Origin: Pirellula sp. | GTDB lineage: Bacteria > Planctomycetota > Planctomycetia > Pirellulales > Lacipirellulaceae | Reading direction: 5' to 3' | Assembly: GCA_013822725.1 (NCBI GenBank) | Contig: PNKX01000014.1 | Span: forward strand, 62,001-126,000 | Length of the DNA stretch: 64,000 nucleotides | Part shown: positions 34,423 through 43,825 of the stretch, piece after piece | Position numbering within the stretch: the stretch's first letter is position 1 | How the letters are laid out: each line of letters begins with the position of its first letter | Program-made: the position numbers and the translations under genes | Notes under the pieces: model-generated | The model's input: the letters and a program-made list of their open reading frames with translations, nothing else | The model's database searches: none | What the model was told of the DNA's origin: nothing

Positions 34423-34637
34423 GGCATTGAGTGCTTGAGCCATCAGTCGACCGGGGTTGGCGTCGTCTAGACATCGCCCCGACAACCGTTGCAGGGCGAA
34501 GAACTCTACGTCGCCCAAGGTGCCATGACGCTATGTCCGCGGGGAGATTCCCCATCACCGCCTACGCAGGGATCTCTGCCGAATCCAGCGCCCCGCTATG
34601 GATGTCACAGCCGCTCTAAAACGTCGCCGCACAGCGA

Positions 34638-36569
34638 TTACAACTCCACCTGCGCCCCAATCTCCACGACCTGATGCGCCGGCAAGTGAAAGAACAACGT
34701 CGCGGGCTGGGCGTTCCGCGACAGGAACGAGAACAAACTTTCACGCCACATATACATCCCCGACCTCGGCGTCGCCAGCAGCGTCTCGCGCCCGAGATAG
34801 TAGCTCACCGTATTAATTTCGTTCTCTCCCAGGCATTCCATGCGCGTCAGATCGCGCGGCACGTTCGGCTCTTCCATGAATCCGTACCGCAGCGTCGCCC
34901 GATAAAATCCTTCGCCGATCTCCTCCGTCTCCAGCCGGTTGGATTCCTCCACATGCGGCGCCTCGGCCGTTTGCACGCCGAGGATAATGCTCCGCTCATG
35001 CAGCACATGGTTGTGGGCCACGTTCTGCCGCAGGGCGAGCGGCGTTCCCATGGGGTTGCCCGACATAAACACCGCCACGCCCGGCACCCGAATCGGCGGC
35101 TTCGTTAGCAAGTCGGCGACGAACAACTCGGTCGACAACATCGACGCCCGCAACCGCTCCGCCAGCAACCGCCGCCCGTCTTGCCAGGTACTCATCAGCA
35201 CGTAAATCGCCGCCGCGATCGCCAGCGGAAACCACCCGCCGTGAAACACCTTCATCAGGTTGGCGCCAAAGAACGCCAGATCGATCCCCAGGAAAAACCC
35301 GGCGAACAACACCGCGACCCATGTCGGCCATTTCCAGTAGTGGTGGACGAGCACGTAAAACAACAGTGTCGTCACCACCATCGTGATCGTGATCGCAATG
35401 CCATACGCCGCCGCCAGATTACTCGACGATTGAAAGCCCAGCACCAGCGCGATCGAGGCAATCATCAGCGCGCGGTTTACCGTGGGGATGTAAATCTGCC
35501 CCTTCTGATCGGACGACGTGTGATCGATCCGCAATCGCGGGCAATAGCCTAGCTGGATCGCCTGCAACGTCAGCGAGAACGAACCGGTGATCACCGCCTG
35601 CGACGCCATCACCGCCGCCAGCGTGGCGACGGCAATCATCGGATAGAGAGCCCAATCAGGCGCCATCTCAAACAGCGGATGGACCGCTGCGCTCGGGTCA
35701 CGCAACAACAGCGATCCCTGGCCAAAGTAATTCAGCAAGAGCGATGGGAACACGACCGCAAACCACGACGCCCGAATCGGCAGAATGCCAAAGTGGCCGA
35801 TGTCGGCGTACAGCGCCTCGCCGCCCGTCACGACGAGGAAGACCGTGCCCAGGATCAGAAAGCCCTCCCAGTCGTTCTCCATAAAGAAGTCGACCGCATA
35901 CATCGGGTTGATCGCCCTGAGCACGCTCGGCATCTCAGCGATGTGCCACACGCCCAGCACGGCTAGCAGCAAGAACCAGAACAACATGAAGGGACCGAAC
36001 AGTGCGCCCACGCTGGCCGTACCGCGCGACTGCAAGCGAAACAGACCCACCAAAATGGCCACGGCGATTAATTCAACGAGCCACGTCTTAAAGATGTCGG
36101 GCGCCGCTAGTCGCAAACCTTCCACGGCGCTGAGCACCGAGATCGCCGGCGTGATCATCCCGTCGGCATAGAGGAACGCCGCGCCGAACAATCCCAGGAC
36201 GACCACCCACGTCCGACGGGCCACCCCCTTCCCCGCCGGCGCGAGCAGCGCCATCAGCGCCAGGATGCCCCCCTCGCCATGATTGTCGGCCCGCAAAATG
36301 AAGACGAGGTACTTTACCGAAATGACGAGCGTCAGCGCCCAGAAGATCAGCGAGAGCACCCCCAGGACGTTCCCTTCGGTCACGTCGAGCGCATGCGGAC
36401 CGTGAAAGCACTCCCGCACCGAGTAGAGCGGGCTCGTCCCGATGTCGCCGTACACGACCCCCAGGGCGCCCAAGGCCAGCAACTTCCAACGTCGTGGATC
36501 GGAAGCGTCGTGCCCCCCGTGAACCGGCGGCGCCGGTTCGGCTGAAGAGGCGTCAATGGCAGAGGTCAT
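34638..36569 (-). CDS. kup: Kup potassium uptake protein (copy 2)
   Basis: A 643-residue Kup transporter with ALGVVYGDIGTSPLYS, RADNHGEGGILALMALLAP and YADGMITPAISVLSAVEGLRL, about 12 membrane helices and a C-terminal cytoplasmic domain. It lies upstream of copy 1 on the same strand with a 215-bp gap. The copies differ throughout, so the duplication is old and divergent roles (affinity or pH range) are plausible. ATG 36569 is chosen because the 32 residues before it are encoded across the divergent promoter region. It is divergent from the transglutaminase-like gene. Confidence 0.88.
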   Translation of the reverse strand: MTSAIDASSAEPAPPVHGGHDASDPRRWKLLALGALGVVYGDIGTSPLYSVRECFHGPHALDVTEGNVLGVLSLIFWALTLVISVKYLVFILRADNHGEGGILALMALLAPAGKGVARRTWVVVLGLFGAAFLYADGMITPAISVLSAVEGLRLAAPDIFKTWLVELIAVAILVGLFRLQSRGTASVGALFGPFMLFWFLLLAVLGVWHIAEMPSVLRAINPMYAVDFFMENDWEGFLILGTVFLVVTGGEALYADIGHFGILPIRASWFAVVFPSLLLNYFGQGSLLLRDPSAAVHPLFEMAPDWALYPMIAVATLAAVMASQAVITGSFSLTLQAIQLGYCPRLRIDHTSSDQKGQIYIPTVNRALMIASIALVLGFQSSSNLAAAYGIAITITMVVTTLLFYVLVHHYWKWPTWVAVLFAGFFLGIDLAFFGANLMKVFHGGWFPLAIAAAIYVLMSTWQDGRRLLAERLRASMLSTELFVADLLTKPPIRVPGVAVFMSGNPMGTPLALRQNVAHNHVLHERSIILGVQTAEAPHVEESNRLETEEIGEGFYRATLRYGFMEEPNVPRDLTRMECLGENEINTVSYYLGRETLLATPRSGMYMWRESLFSFLSRNAQPATLFFHLPAHQVVEIGAQVEL

Positions 36570-36714
36570 AAAGGTTTCAAACTTGAATGCGAGAGGTCGG
36601 AGCCGCCGACCGGAAAGTCGAGCCTCCAATAGTATCAGACCGCTTTCCTTCCCGCCTCTCCCCATTTACCCTGGAAAGCTGCCTGGCGGCGTTCGCACCT
36701 TGGGGATTGAATCG

Positions 36715-38175
36715 ATGAAAACGGTCTGTTCGTGGGGTTATTTCGCCGCAATTGTCGCCGTCTTGGCGACAGGGCGGCCTAGTTTCGCGGAAACCAAGGC
36801 CCAACTCCAGGCCGCGAAAGAACTGATCGCCAAGGGCGAATTTCGCGAAGCCGAGAAACTTCTGAAGCCCGCCGTCGACCCCGCGAAGCCCGCCGCCTCG
36901 CCAGCCGCCGTCACGCTCGAGATCCTCGACCGCACCCGCGCCGACTTCCCCCACGACGAAGCCGAGATCACCAAACAAGTCCGCGACTCGATTCCCGACG
37001 TCAAAGAAACGGAAATCGAATCCTGGCGCGACGCCGGCGTGCTGCAGTCGAAGCAGATCGACGGCGAGCATCGCTACTTCCGTAACGCCGCGGCGAATCT
37101 CTTCCGCCTCAGCAAGGAAGCCCGCGAGCGCCGCGAAAAAACTCCGGCAGAAGAAAAGCGTTTTGATCTCAATGGGCTTATCGCCGAGTTGAACACGATC
37201 GCCAAGGCGGCCGACACGCCGGCGATCTACCCGGTGAAGCATCACGTCACCTACACGTTGACGCTTAAAGAAGGCAACCCGCGCTTGAAGCCAGGCGCCA
37301 AGGTCCGCGCTTGGCTTCCCTTCCCACAGGAGTATCGTATTCAGCAGACCGACGTGAAACTGTTGAAGAGCGAACCCAACGACGCCGTCGTCGCTCCCCC
37401 TGAGACGCCCCAGCGCACGATCTACTTCGAGCAACTCGTCGATGACAAGGGCACGCTCCCCAAGTTCGTCGCCGAGTATGAATTCACCACCTGCGCGTAC
37501 GTGCCCACGCTCGATCTCGAACTGGTGAAGCCCTACGACGATGAGAGCGACGAGTACATCGAGTTCACCTCGTCGCGCGCCCCCCACATAGTCTTCACGC
37601 CCGAAGTGAAGAAGCTGGTGAAGGAAATCGTCGGCGACGAAACCAACCCGCTGAAGAAGGCCCAGCTGATCTTCGCGTGGGTGTCGGAAAACCTCCCCTG
37701 GGTCTCCGAGATGGAGTACAGCACGATCCCGAGCCTCTCGAAGAAAGGCCTCGCCGCCCGCTGCGGCGACTGCGGCGTTCAGAACACCACCCTCATCACC
37801 CTCTGCCGCGCCGCCGGCGTCCCGGCCCGCTGGCAATCAGGCTTCGGCACCAAGCCGGGCGAAGAAGGCATGCACGACTGGGCCGAAATCTACGTCGAAC
37901 CCTGGGGCTGGCTCCCCGCCGACGCCTCCTACGGCACGCGCAAAAGCGACGACCCCGCCGTCCGCGACTTCTTCTGCGGCCACATGGACCCCTACCGCCT
38001 GATCGTCAACCTCGACTACGGCCGCGAACTTCACCCCCCGAAGACCAGCTTCCGCAGCGAACCGATCGACTTCCAACGCGGCGAAGTTGAAGTCGATGGC
38101 CACAATCTCTACTTCAACGACTGGGAGTGGGACCTCCAGGTGAAGTCGACCCCGCCCGTCAAGGAAAAGAAGTAA
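36715..38175 (+). CDS. Secreted transglutaminase-like (TGc) protein
   Basis: A 486-residue exported protein: a signal peptide (YFAAIVAVLATGRPSFA), a helical N-terminal region, then a transglutaminase-core domain. The Cys-His-Asp triad can be placed at C353 (in CGDCGVQN), H387 (GMHDWAEIY) and D403 (LPADASYG). Bacterial members of this group are usually thiol peptidases or act on cell-wall peptides rather than making crosslinks. The N-terminal 150 residues (KAQLQAAKELIAKGEFREAEKLL) look like a helical-repeat adaptor. ATG 36715 opens the signal peptide; an earlier ATG at 36556 would overlap the kup promoter side. Confidence 0.8.
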   Translation: MKTVCSWGYFAAIVAVLATGRPSFAETKAQLQAAKELIAKGEFREAEKLLKPAVDPAKPAASPAAVTLEILDRTRADFPHDEAEITKQVRDSIPDVKETEIESWRDAGVLQSKQIDGEHRYFRNAAANLFRLSKEARERREKTPAEEKRFDLNGLIAELNTIAKAADTPAIYPVKHHVTYTLTLKEGNPRLKPGAKVRAWLPFPQEYRIQQTDVKLLKSEPNDAVVAPPETPQRTIYFEQLVDDKGTLPKFVAEYEFTTCAYVPTLDLELVKPYDDESDEYIEFTSSRAPHIVFTPEVKKLVKEIVGDETNPLKKAQLIFAWVSENLPWVSEMEYSTIPSLSKKGLAARCGDCGVQNTTLITLCRAAGVPARWQSGFGTKPGEEGMHDWAEIYVEPWGWLPADASYGTRKSDDPAVRDFFCGHMDPYRLIVNLDYGRELHPPKTSFRSEPIDFQRGEVEVDGHNLYFNDWEWDLQVKSTPPVKEKK

Positions 38176-38234
38176 AGATGCGCGTTGCGCATGACTGGGC
38201 CGTCGCACAAACAGCCCTCTCGGCCTGAGTCGCT

Positions 38235-39935
38235 TCAGCGACCAGGAGCCCCGCCGAAACGCGCTCCACCCCGAACGCCGAGGGCGCGTGTGGGCCGGGA
38301 TCGCATAACGCAGCCTACCAGCACCAACGCAATTGCAGTATGAATCTCTGTTCGCGGCTCCGGAACTGCAACTCGATTGGAGATAAAACCAATCCCCCCT
38401 GCATAGACCGCCAATTGTCCGCGATCATTGAAACCGCTGGCTCCACTCTGTTCGCTTGACTGATTTGCGAAGGCAGGATGCCCGATTTGGACAAATTCTC
38501 CCGGCGATACTTCAAGCAGATCACCCGCACGTGCAATAAGGCGAAGCTCACCAGTGAGGTCTTGGGCCCAAATTCCAATGTCGTTGGATGAATTAATCTC
38601 GTCGCCAGTGATGAATCCGCGGAAGACCATTTGGCCGGAGGCATTGAGGACCGGCGGATCAAAACTGCTAAAGACGACCCCGTCCGGCAGGCCCGGGGCT
38701 TGATCCCCCTCACGAATAAACATCGTTACTACGCCGGACGATTCTGACCAGATGCTCATGTCATTCTCATCACTAATGCCATCGCCGGCCAGAATAGCAC
38801 GAAATGCAATTTTTCCGGCGGCATTGATCTCCGGCTCGAAATAATCATTCGACGAATCGAAAGCTAGACCCCCGAACTTTACTCCGACAGTGAGTCCCGG
38901 CGCTTGATCTCCTGTCCGAGCGACTAGCGCCAATACGCCGTTGCGTTGTATCCAAATGCCTGTGCCGTTCGTCTGATCGACGCCATTTCCAACCAGAGTA
39001 GCGCGGAATGCCAAATGGCCTTGGGAATTCAACGCCGGATTACCAAATCGATCAAATCTGATTCCAGTGGGGGCGCCAGGGGCTTGAATTCCTGCTCGAA
39101 CAATGAGCGATAGTGATCCAGTGGCATCAGACCATACGCCTCTGTTATTAGATTGATCAACGCCAATGCCTGTAACGCCTGCCAGGAAGGCGGTTTGACC
39201 AAGTGGATTGAACGACACGCTGGGGTCGCTTCTGTCAGACATGCCGAAGTAAGCGAAGCTGACTCCGTTAGGGAGACCAGGCGTTTGCTCGCCACTACGG
39301 GCAATTGTCGCCAATGCCCCTCCTTTCCTAGACCAGATCGCCTCATCATTAGATTCGTTGATCCCAATTCCGCGCAGGCCGCTGGTGAATGCCAATTGAC
39401 CGGCCGAATTAAGACGTAGGGAAGTCAATCGAGAAAGGCTGACGCCGTCGGGCATGCCTGGCGCCTGCTGGCCCTCTCTGGCGACTAGGGCAATTCCTGC
39501 ATCGCTGCCCGACCAAATTGAATACAGTTCAGGCGAGGCTCCTGAAAGGGTTCCCGGAAATGCGACTTCTCCGGCGTCATTAAGCAAAATATTGCCAATA
39601 AAGCTCTTAAAAATCTCGTTTCCGGACAATCCTGGTGCATGACTATTGATACGGGCGACAAGGTCAAGTTCACCATTATTGTTGGACCAAATACCTTCCC
39701 TATTATCAAAGTCGATTCCCTCACCTTGCAGAATAGCAGAGAGCGCAACCTTGCCATCTGCGTTCAAAGTGGGATTCGATAGCAACTGATTGAAAGCGAC
39801 ACCGACGGGAGCGCCCGCTGCAGAATCTCCAGGCAACAAAAATGGCGTTGCATCAGGAACTACAGCGGCGTGGGCAGTTGGAATGCCAGGAGCAACAGAC
39901 GCCAAGAGCAGCGCAGTGGACAGGAAGAGACGCAC
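38235..39935 (-). CDS. PEP-CTERM protein with ~65-residue beta repeats
   Basis: A 566-residue exported protein. The signal peptide (RLFLSTALLLASVAPGIPTAHA) is followed by about seven repeats of roughly 65-75 residues. Each runs through LNxxGxxAFxAxLxGxGID, then GIW, then a segment like LxLVARxGxQAPGxPxGVxF, a pattern suggesting a beta-propeller. The C-terminus has VAVPEPRTEIHTAIALVLVG plus an arginine-rich tail longer than usual. The GTG at 39935 has GAGG about 9 bases upstream and opens a clean signal peptide; a TTG at 39971 would extend it by 12 residues. Convergent with the transglutaminase gene. Confidence 0.75.
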   Translation of the reverse strand: MRLFLSTALLLASVAPGIPTAHAAVVPDATPFLLPGDSAAGAPVGVAFNQLLSNPTLNADGKVALSAILQGEGIDFDNREGIWSNNNGELDLVARINSHAPGLSGNEIFKSFIGNILLNDAGEVAFPGTLSGASPELYSIWSGSDAGIALVAREGQQAPGMPDGVSLSRLTSLRLNSAGQLAFTSGLRGIGINESNDEAIWSRKGGALATIARSGEQTPGLPNGVSFAYFGMSDRSDPSVSFNPLGQTAFLAGVTGIGVDQSNNRGVWSDATGSLSLIVRAGIQAPGAPTGIRFDRFGNPALNSQGHLAFRATLVGNGVDQTNGTGIWIQRNGVLALVARTGDQAPGLTVGVKFGGLAFDSSNDYFEPEINAAGKIAFRAILAGDGISDENDMSIWSESSGVVTMFIREGDQAPGLPDGVVFSSFDPPVLNASGQMVFRGFITGDEINSSNDIGIWAQDLTGELRLIARAGDLLEVSPGEFVQIGHPAFANQSSEQSGASGFNDRGQLAVYAGGIGFISNRVAVPEPRTEIHTAIALVLVGCVMRSRPTRALGVRGGARFGGAPGR

Positions 39936-40032
39936 AGGACCGTGCCTCGCAAGAAAAGGGTTAGAATGCAACGTACTGCCGTGATAGCAACGTTTCCGGG
40001 ACGTGAGTCGACCGGTCTTCTAATCCCCCTGC

Positions 40033-40056
40033 CCGCACGCAGTATACTACGTGCGG
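40033..40056. promoter_or_regulatory. 24-bp near-perfect palindrome in a divergent promoter region
   Basis: Arms CCGCACG and CGTGCGG flank a self-complementary AGTATACT core, with one mismatched pair. It lies 98 bp upstream of the PEP-CTERM start and 70 bp upstream of the small membrane protein start. The symmetry suits a regulator operator; a hairpin role is less likely because it sits between divergent genes. Confidence 0.45.
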
Positions 40057-40125
40057 TCTCACACAATCAAGATCAAACTGGCAAGATAACCATAGCTGGT
40101 CATCCAGATTGCGACAACTAACGCC

Positions 40126-40653
40126 ATGTCGACCACGTCAACCACTCCACCAATCCGCTTCACCATCCAATCAGCCCTGATTTGGACCGCCTTCATCGCC
40201 GTAGCCTGCTGGACGGCTCTCTCCTGCCACACCTTCTACGAAATCTTCGGCGAATTCCTGTCAGGCTTCATGCTGATCATCGCCGTCGCTCTCCTCTTAA
40301 CAACTCCGATAGTCCTCGCCTCCCCCTATCGCCGAGAGTGGCTCCTCGCCGCCACCGGCGCGATGATTCTCTTCTCGCTCAGCCTCGCGTCGCTCTCGGT
40401 ACGCCTCGGCCGCCTCCATGCCGAGGCTGCACGAGTCGTGAAGTACGTCGACGCCTTTCACTTCCAATACGGCATGTATCCCGACGACCTCTCGGGCTAC
40501 ACCTTCGCCGACTCGTCGCTGCAACCCTACTTCTCCTACGACGGTCACCGCAACGGCGCCGAGTTCGCCCTTTACTATCACCCCATCCAGCATTCAACCG
40601 TGCGGCACGCCTACACCCCCAAAAACGGCTACTGGCTCCAGGAAGAAGAGTAG
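40126..40653 (+). CDS. Small membrane protein of unknown function
   Basis: A 175-residue protein with three predicted membrane helices (about residues 15-33, 45-66, 73-90), followed by a soluble C-terminal part of about 80 residues rich in aromatic residues (VDAFHFQYGMYPDDLSGY, YYHP). The C-terminal stretch resembles the globular end of pseudopilin-like proteins (residues, then a YPDDL-type loop), but there is no prepilin cleavage site. I do not recognise a family. It is closed by a cluster of hairpins. Confidence 0.6.
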   Translation: MSTTSTTPPIRFTIQSALIWTAFIAVACWTALSCHTFYEIFGEFLSGFMLIIAVALLLTTPIVLASPYRREWLLAATGAMILFSLSLASLSVRLGRLHAEAARVVKYVDAFHFQYGMYPDDLSGYTFADSSLQPYFSYDGHRNGAEFALYYHPIQHSTVRHAYTPKNGYWLQEEE

Positions 40654-40663
40654 CGCTTAGTCC

Positions 40664-40862
40664 CAGCCCTGAAAGGGCGCGCTGCGATAGCCCAGGGCAA
40701 GTCCGCCCCCGGCGGACGCCGCCCTGGGTCCTCCCGCCGGATAAGAACCTGAGCCCTGCAGGGGCGCGCTTGGCGTCAAGCGCGCCCCTGCAGGGCTACC
40801 GAAGAATTCATCGCCCACTCCCCAGGGCTTTGCCCTGGGCTATCACAGCGCGGCCCTTCAGG
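40664..40862. repeat. Cluster of GC-rich hairpins (GGGC/GCCC type)
   Basis: Several short inverted repeats occur in series: CCTGAAAGGGCGCGCTG paired with CAGCGCGGCCCTTCAGG, AGCCCAGGGC with GCCCTGGG, GCCCTGCAGGGGCGCGC with GCGCGCCCCTGCAGGGC, and CCAGGGC-TTT-GCCCTGG. They form a nested structure over about 200 bp after the membrane protein gene. Same kind as the cluster at 63147-63342. Confidence 0.65.
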
Positions 40863-40985
40863 CCTCAATGCGACTCCGACAATGCAAATGTCACCCCCAA
40901 CGGGGGGTGGCCAAAAACAGTTCGCCACTTCTCGCACGAAGGCTGCTATGGTGCATCAAGCGAGCGCTACCGCTGCGCCGTGTGC

Positions 40986-41122
40986 CACTGGCATCCTGCC
41001 AGTGTGAAGTGCCGAATGAGCCTGCCTGCCGTGTGGCGGGCAAGCAGCCTGGAATTGGGGACGGCTAGTTGGCTGTGGTTGTGGAGGCCATGTACCAACT
41101 TCTCACTGGCGATACGCCAGTG
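40986..41122. repeat. Paired CACTGGC hairpins
   Basis: Two short perfect hairpins: CACTGGCA-TCC-TGCCAGTG (40986-41004) and CACTGGCG-ATA-CGCCAGTG (41104-41122), in opposite halves of a non-coding stretch, so they can also pair with each other. This is a recurrent type of intergenic palindrome. Confidence 0.6.
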
Positions 41123-41256
41123 GCGCTCTGGCGCCGCCACTTCGGCAGCTGGGCCCCAAGAAGAAAGGCCGAAACTGATTAATCGACGCATGTCGACGCA
41201 AGTCTGTCGCCTCGCGCAATCCCTTAAATAGCATCTGACAAACAGCTTACGACTAT

Positions 41257-41483
41257 TGTCGCCAAAAATCGATCAAGCGACAGAAGTGCCACGCACGACA
41301 ATAAGGCCGGGCGCCGTTCGCAGCAGCGAACACGCTTAGCTGACAACTTGATCAACGACTACAGGAATAGTCCATCAGCCCGACGCGACGCCCTGTCGCT
41401 CGATGCGTCGCCACTGGCGCATCGCTAAGTTATGACTGCCATTAGGATTACGCCTAGTGTCGCCAGAAATCGTTGAGGCGACA
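41257..41483. repeat. 26-nt TGTCGCC...GCGACA repeat, two good copies
   Basis: Copies at 41257-41282 and 41458-41483 share TGTCGCC-A-R-AAATCG and end in GCGACA, so each is also a hairpin. After the second, GCGACACCA recurs with 10-base spacing. A degenerate third (41637-41662) overlaps the cheR 3' end. The rest of the 1-kb gap 40654-41653 holds no gene that I can support. Confidence 0.45.
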
Positions 41484-41653
41484 CCAAGCGACACCAGGCG
41501 ACACATGCCACCCCGCCGCCAACGGCCAACGTTCTTTGACAACTCGCTTCGCAACGCTCACGCGTACTGAGCTGCGCTCGCCGACCGCGATACGACCTTT
41601 GACCGCCATGGCCAAGAATCGAGGCTTGACCCCGTCTGTCGCCAAGAACGTCG

Positions 41654-42517
41654 TTAGCGAGCGAGCGCCGGCGTCGCCGCGCCCGCCATCGTCGGCCGAT
41701 AGCAGTTCGCCCGGCAATGAAACTGCGGCGCCCACTTGGGACCCATGTCGCCGAGCGACTCCGACGAACCGACGAGGATCCAGCCGTTAGGCTGCAGAAT
41801 CTGAGACATCCGCGTGAAGATGCTCTTCCGATCTTCAGCCGTGAAGTAGATGACGACGTTGCGGCAGAAGACGACGTCGAACGGACCGAGGCCAGTGAAT
41901 TGATCGTGCAAGTTCCGCGTGCTGAAGCTGCACATCGCGCGGATCTCGTCGCGGATCTTCCACTGGGCGCCTTGCTTCGTGAAATACTTGTTGAGCCGCT
42001 GGGCGTCCATCCCGCGACCCATCTCCATTTCGCTGTACAGACCGCGGCTGGCGGTCTCGACCGACGCCGGCGAGATGTCGGTGCCGACGATCTGGACGTC
42101 CCAGCGATGGATGTCGGGAACGAGATCGGCCAGCGTCATCGCGATGCTGTACGGCTCCTGTCCCGTGCTGCATGCGGCCGACCAGATGCGAAAGCGTTTA
42201 GGGAAGGCGGTGGTTGACTTCGCGTCGATCATCTCGGGAAAAATTTTGTGCTTGAGCGCTTCGAACGGCGAGTTGTCGCGGAACCAGAGCGTCTCGTGCG
42301 TTGTGACGGCGTCGATCACTTCCGACTTGAGCGCCGGCAACATGTTCGCCTTCACCCGTTGGGCGAAGTCGACGTAGTTGGCGCAGCCGCTGCGCTTGAA
42401 AATGTTCGTCAAGCGCGACTCGATGAGATAAGCCTTCGAGTTATCCCAACAGAGTCCGCAGAGGTTGTCGACGAGGTCGCACACGGCGTCGACGTCGGCT
42501 GGGGTGAGATTGCTCAT
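41654..42517 (-). CDS. cheR: Chemotaxis protein methyltransferase CheR
   Basis: A 287-residue protein with an N-terminal helical domain and a SAM-binding Rossmann domain (IWSAACSTGQEPYSIAM, GTDISPASVETASRGLYS, FDVVFCRNVVIYF). CheR methylates glutamates of chemoreceptors. The start ATG overlaps the cheB stop by ATGA, so the two are coupled. It is the last gene of the minus-strand chemotaxis cluster. The last codons run into the degenerate TGTCGCC repeat. Confidence 0.95.
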   Translation of the reverse strand: MSNLTPADVDAVCDLVDNLCGLCWDNSKAYLIESRLTNIFKRSGCANYVDFAQRVKANMLPALKSEVIDAVTTHETLWFRDNSPFEALKHKIFPEMIDAKSTTAFPKRFRIWSAACSTGQEPYSIAMTLADLVPDIHRWDVQIVGTDISPASVETASRGLYSEMEMGRGMDAQRLNKYFTKQGAQWKIRDEIRAMCSFSTRNLHDQFTGLGPFDVVFCRNVVIYFTAEDRKSIFTRMSQILQPNGWILVGSSESLGDMGPKWAPQFHCRANCYRPTMAGAATPALAR

Positions 42518-43647
42518 GCGGAGGCTCCCACGAGCAATGACTCGTTGATGCGGGCGGCGATGGTTTCCAGCGGGCCGACGACGTCGACCAGTCCAGCTTC
42601 AGCGACGGCGCGAGGCATGCCGTAGACGACGCAGGTCGCTTCATCCTGAGCGAGAATCGCGGCGCCGCGCTCCTTCATGGCGCGACAGCCGAGGGTGCCG
42701 TCGTCGCCCATGCCGGTGAGGATGGCGCCCCACGCCTTGGGGCCATACTCGGCTGCGATCGAGCGAAAGAGGAAGTCGACCGCGGGGCGGCAGTTCCGCT
42801 CCGGCGGGTCGTCGGTGATTTGGATGTAGGTGCGGCGTTCTTCGCGAACGATCCGCATCTGTTTCCCGCCGGGCGCGAGAATCGCCCGGCCGCGTTGGAC
42901 GGTCATGCCGTTGTAGCCTTCGAGGACTTCGATCTGACAGCGGCGGTTGAGGTCGTCGGCAAGCGTCTTGGTGAAGATCGGCGGCATGTGCTGCACGATC
43001 ACCATCGGCGGCGTCTGCGGCGACAACAGCGGCAGGAGTTTGTTGAGCGCCACCGGCCCGCCGGTCGACACGCCGATCCCGATGAGCTCGGGCGCGCGGC
43101 GGAGCGCTGCGGCGGACGAGGGAAACTGCGACCGCGAGGGCGCCGAGTTCCCTTGACCGGCGCCACGCGCGGCAGGCGACGAGGGACGTACCCCGGCGCG
43201 ACTCGCGGCGCCGTCGCGGCGCACCAGTCGGCAGGCGTCCAATCGCGGACCAAGGTCGGCGAAGAGCTGGCGTTCGTTGGCGTGAATGTCAGGCGACGTC
43301 GGCTTCAGCACGAAGTCGAAGGCGCCGAGTTGCAGGGCCTGACTGGTCGCTTGGGCTCCGGCGGCAGTGAGCGTGCTGATCATGATTGCCGAAAGCTGGA
43401 TCTTGCGATCGCGAAGTTCGCGGAGCAGGCCGAGGCCGTCGAGCTCCGGCATCTCCATGTCGAGCGTGATGACGTCGGGACGGTCGGCGATGATCCGATC
43501 GAGGGCGAGTCGACCATTCTGCGCGTGGCCGATTACTTCGACGTTGGGCAGCTGCTCAAGCACGGCGCGGACGACCTTGCGGTAGAGGGCGGAGTCGTCG
43601 ACGACGAGGACTCGTAGCGGCGGCAGATTGTGCGGAGGGAGTGGCAT
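42514..43647 (-). CDS. cheB: Chemotaxis response regulator and methylesterase CheB
   Basis: A 377-residue protein: a receiver domain with the acidic pair (VLVVDDSALY), phospho-acceptor region (VITLDMEMPELDG) and KPTSP, a linker of about 45 residues (Ala/Ser/Arg-rich), and the methylesterase domain with catalytic triad motifs GVSTGGPVAL (Ser), VQHMPPIF (His) and GMGDDGTLG (Asp). It demethylates receptors under CheA control. Its stop overlaps cheR by 4 bases. It is separated from the upstream receptor gene by about 180 bp containing two strong hairpins. Confidence 0.95.
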   Translation of the reverse strand: MPLPPHNLPPLRVLVVDDSALYRKVVRAVLEQLPNVEVIGHAQNGRLALDRIIADRPDVITLDMEMPELDGLGLLRELRDRKIQLSAIMISTLTAAGAQATSQALQLGAFDFVLKPTSPDIHANERQLFADLGPRLDACRLVRRDGAASRAGVRPSSPAARGAGQGNSAPSRSQFPSSAAALRRAPELIGIGVSTGGPVALNKLLPLLSPQTPPMVIVQHMPPIFTKTLADDLNRRCQIEVLEGYNGMTVQRGRAILAPGGKQMRIVREERRTYIQITDDPPERNCRPAVDFLFRSIAAEYGPKAWGAILTGMGDDGTLGCRAMKERGAAILAQDEATCVVYGMPRAVAEAGLVDVVGPLETIAARINESLLVGASA

Positions 43648-43728
43648 GGCTATCAGTTTTCAGACATGGATGTCGTTCAAGTGGGCGCGTCGACGAACTG
43701 TACGTCGAGTGGCTATGAGCGCACCAAG

Positions 43729-43809
43729 AAGGGGGAGAACTTGCGGGAACTCCCCCTTCGAAGTTGGCGACGCAAGTAACTGCCGCGGGGCGCCGGTGCG
43801 CCCCGCGGC
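43729..43809. terminator. Two stem-loops between the receptor gene and cheB
   Basis: 43729-43758 pairs AAGGGGGAG with CTCCCCCTT. 43782-43809 is a perfect 12-bp GC stem (GCCGCGGGGCGC) with a CGGT loop, 16 bases past the receptor stop on the minus strand. There is no T-tract after the second, so partial termination, or mRNA stabilisation that lets receptor exceed cheBR expression, is likely. Confidence 0.55.
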
Positions 43810-43825
43810 GTTACGTTTCTCTTCC

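Noticed and set aside
36577-37836. 419-residue open frame on the minus strand over the transglutaminase gene
   Set aside because: Antisense to a gene with signal peptide and catalytic triad; composition is of the shadow type.
40664-41483. CRISPR array or integron-like cassette
   Set aside because: Repeats are palindromes of different families, not identical direct repeats with uniform spacers. No cas or integrase gene is present.
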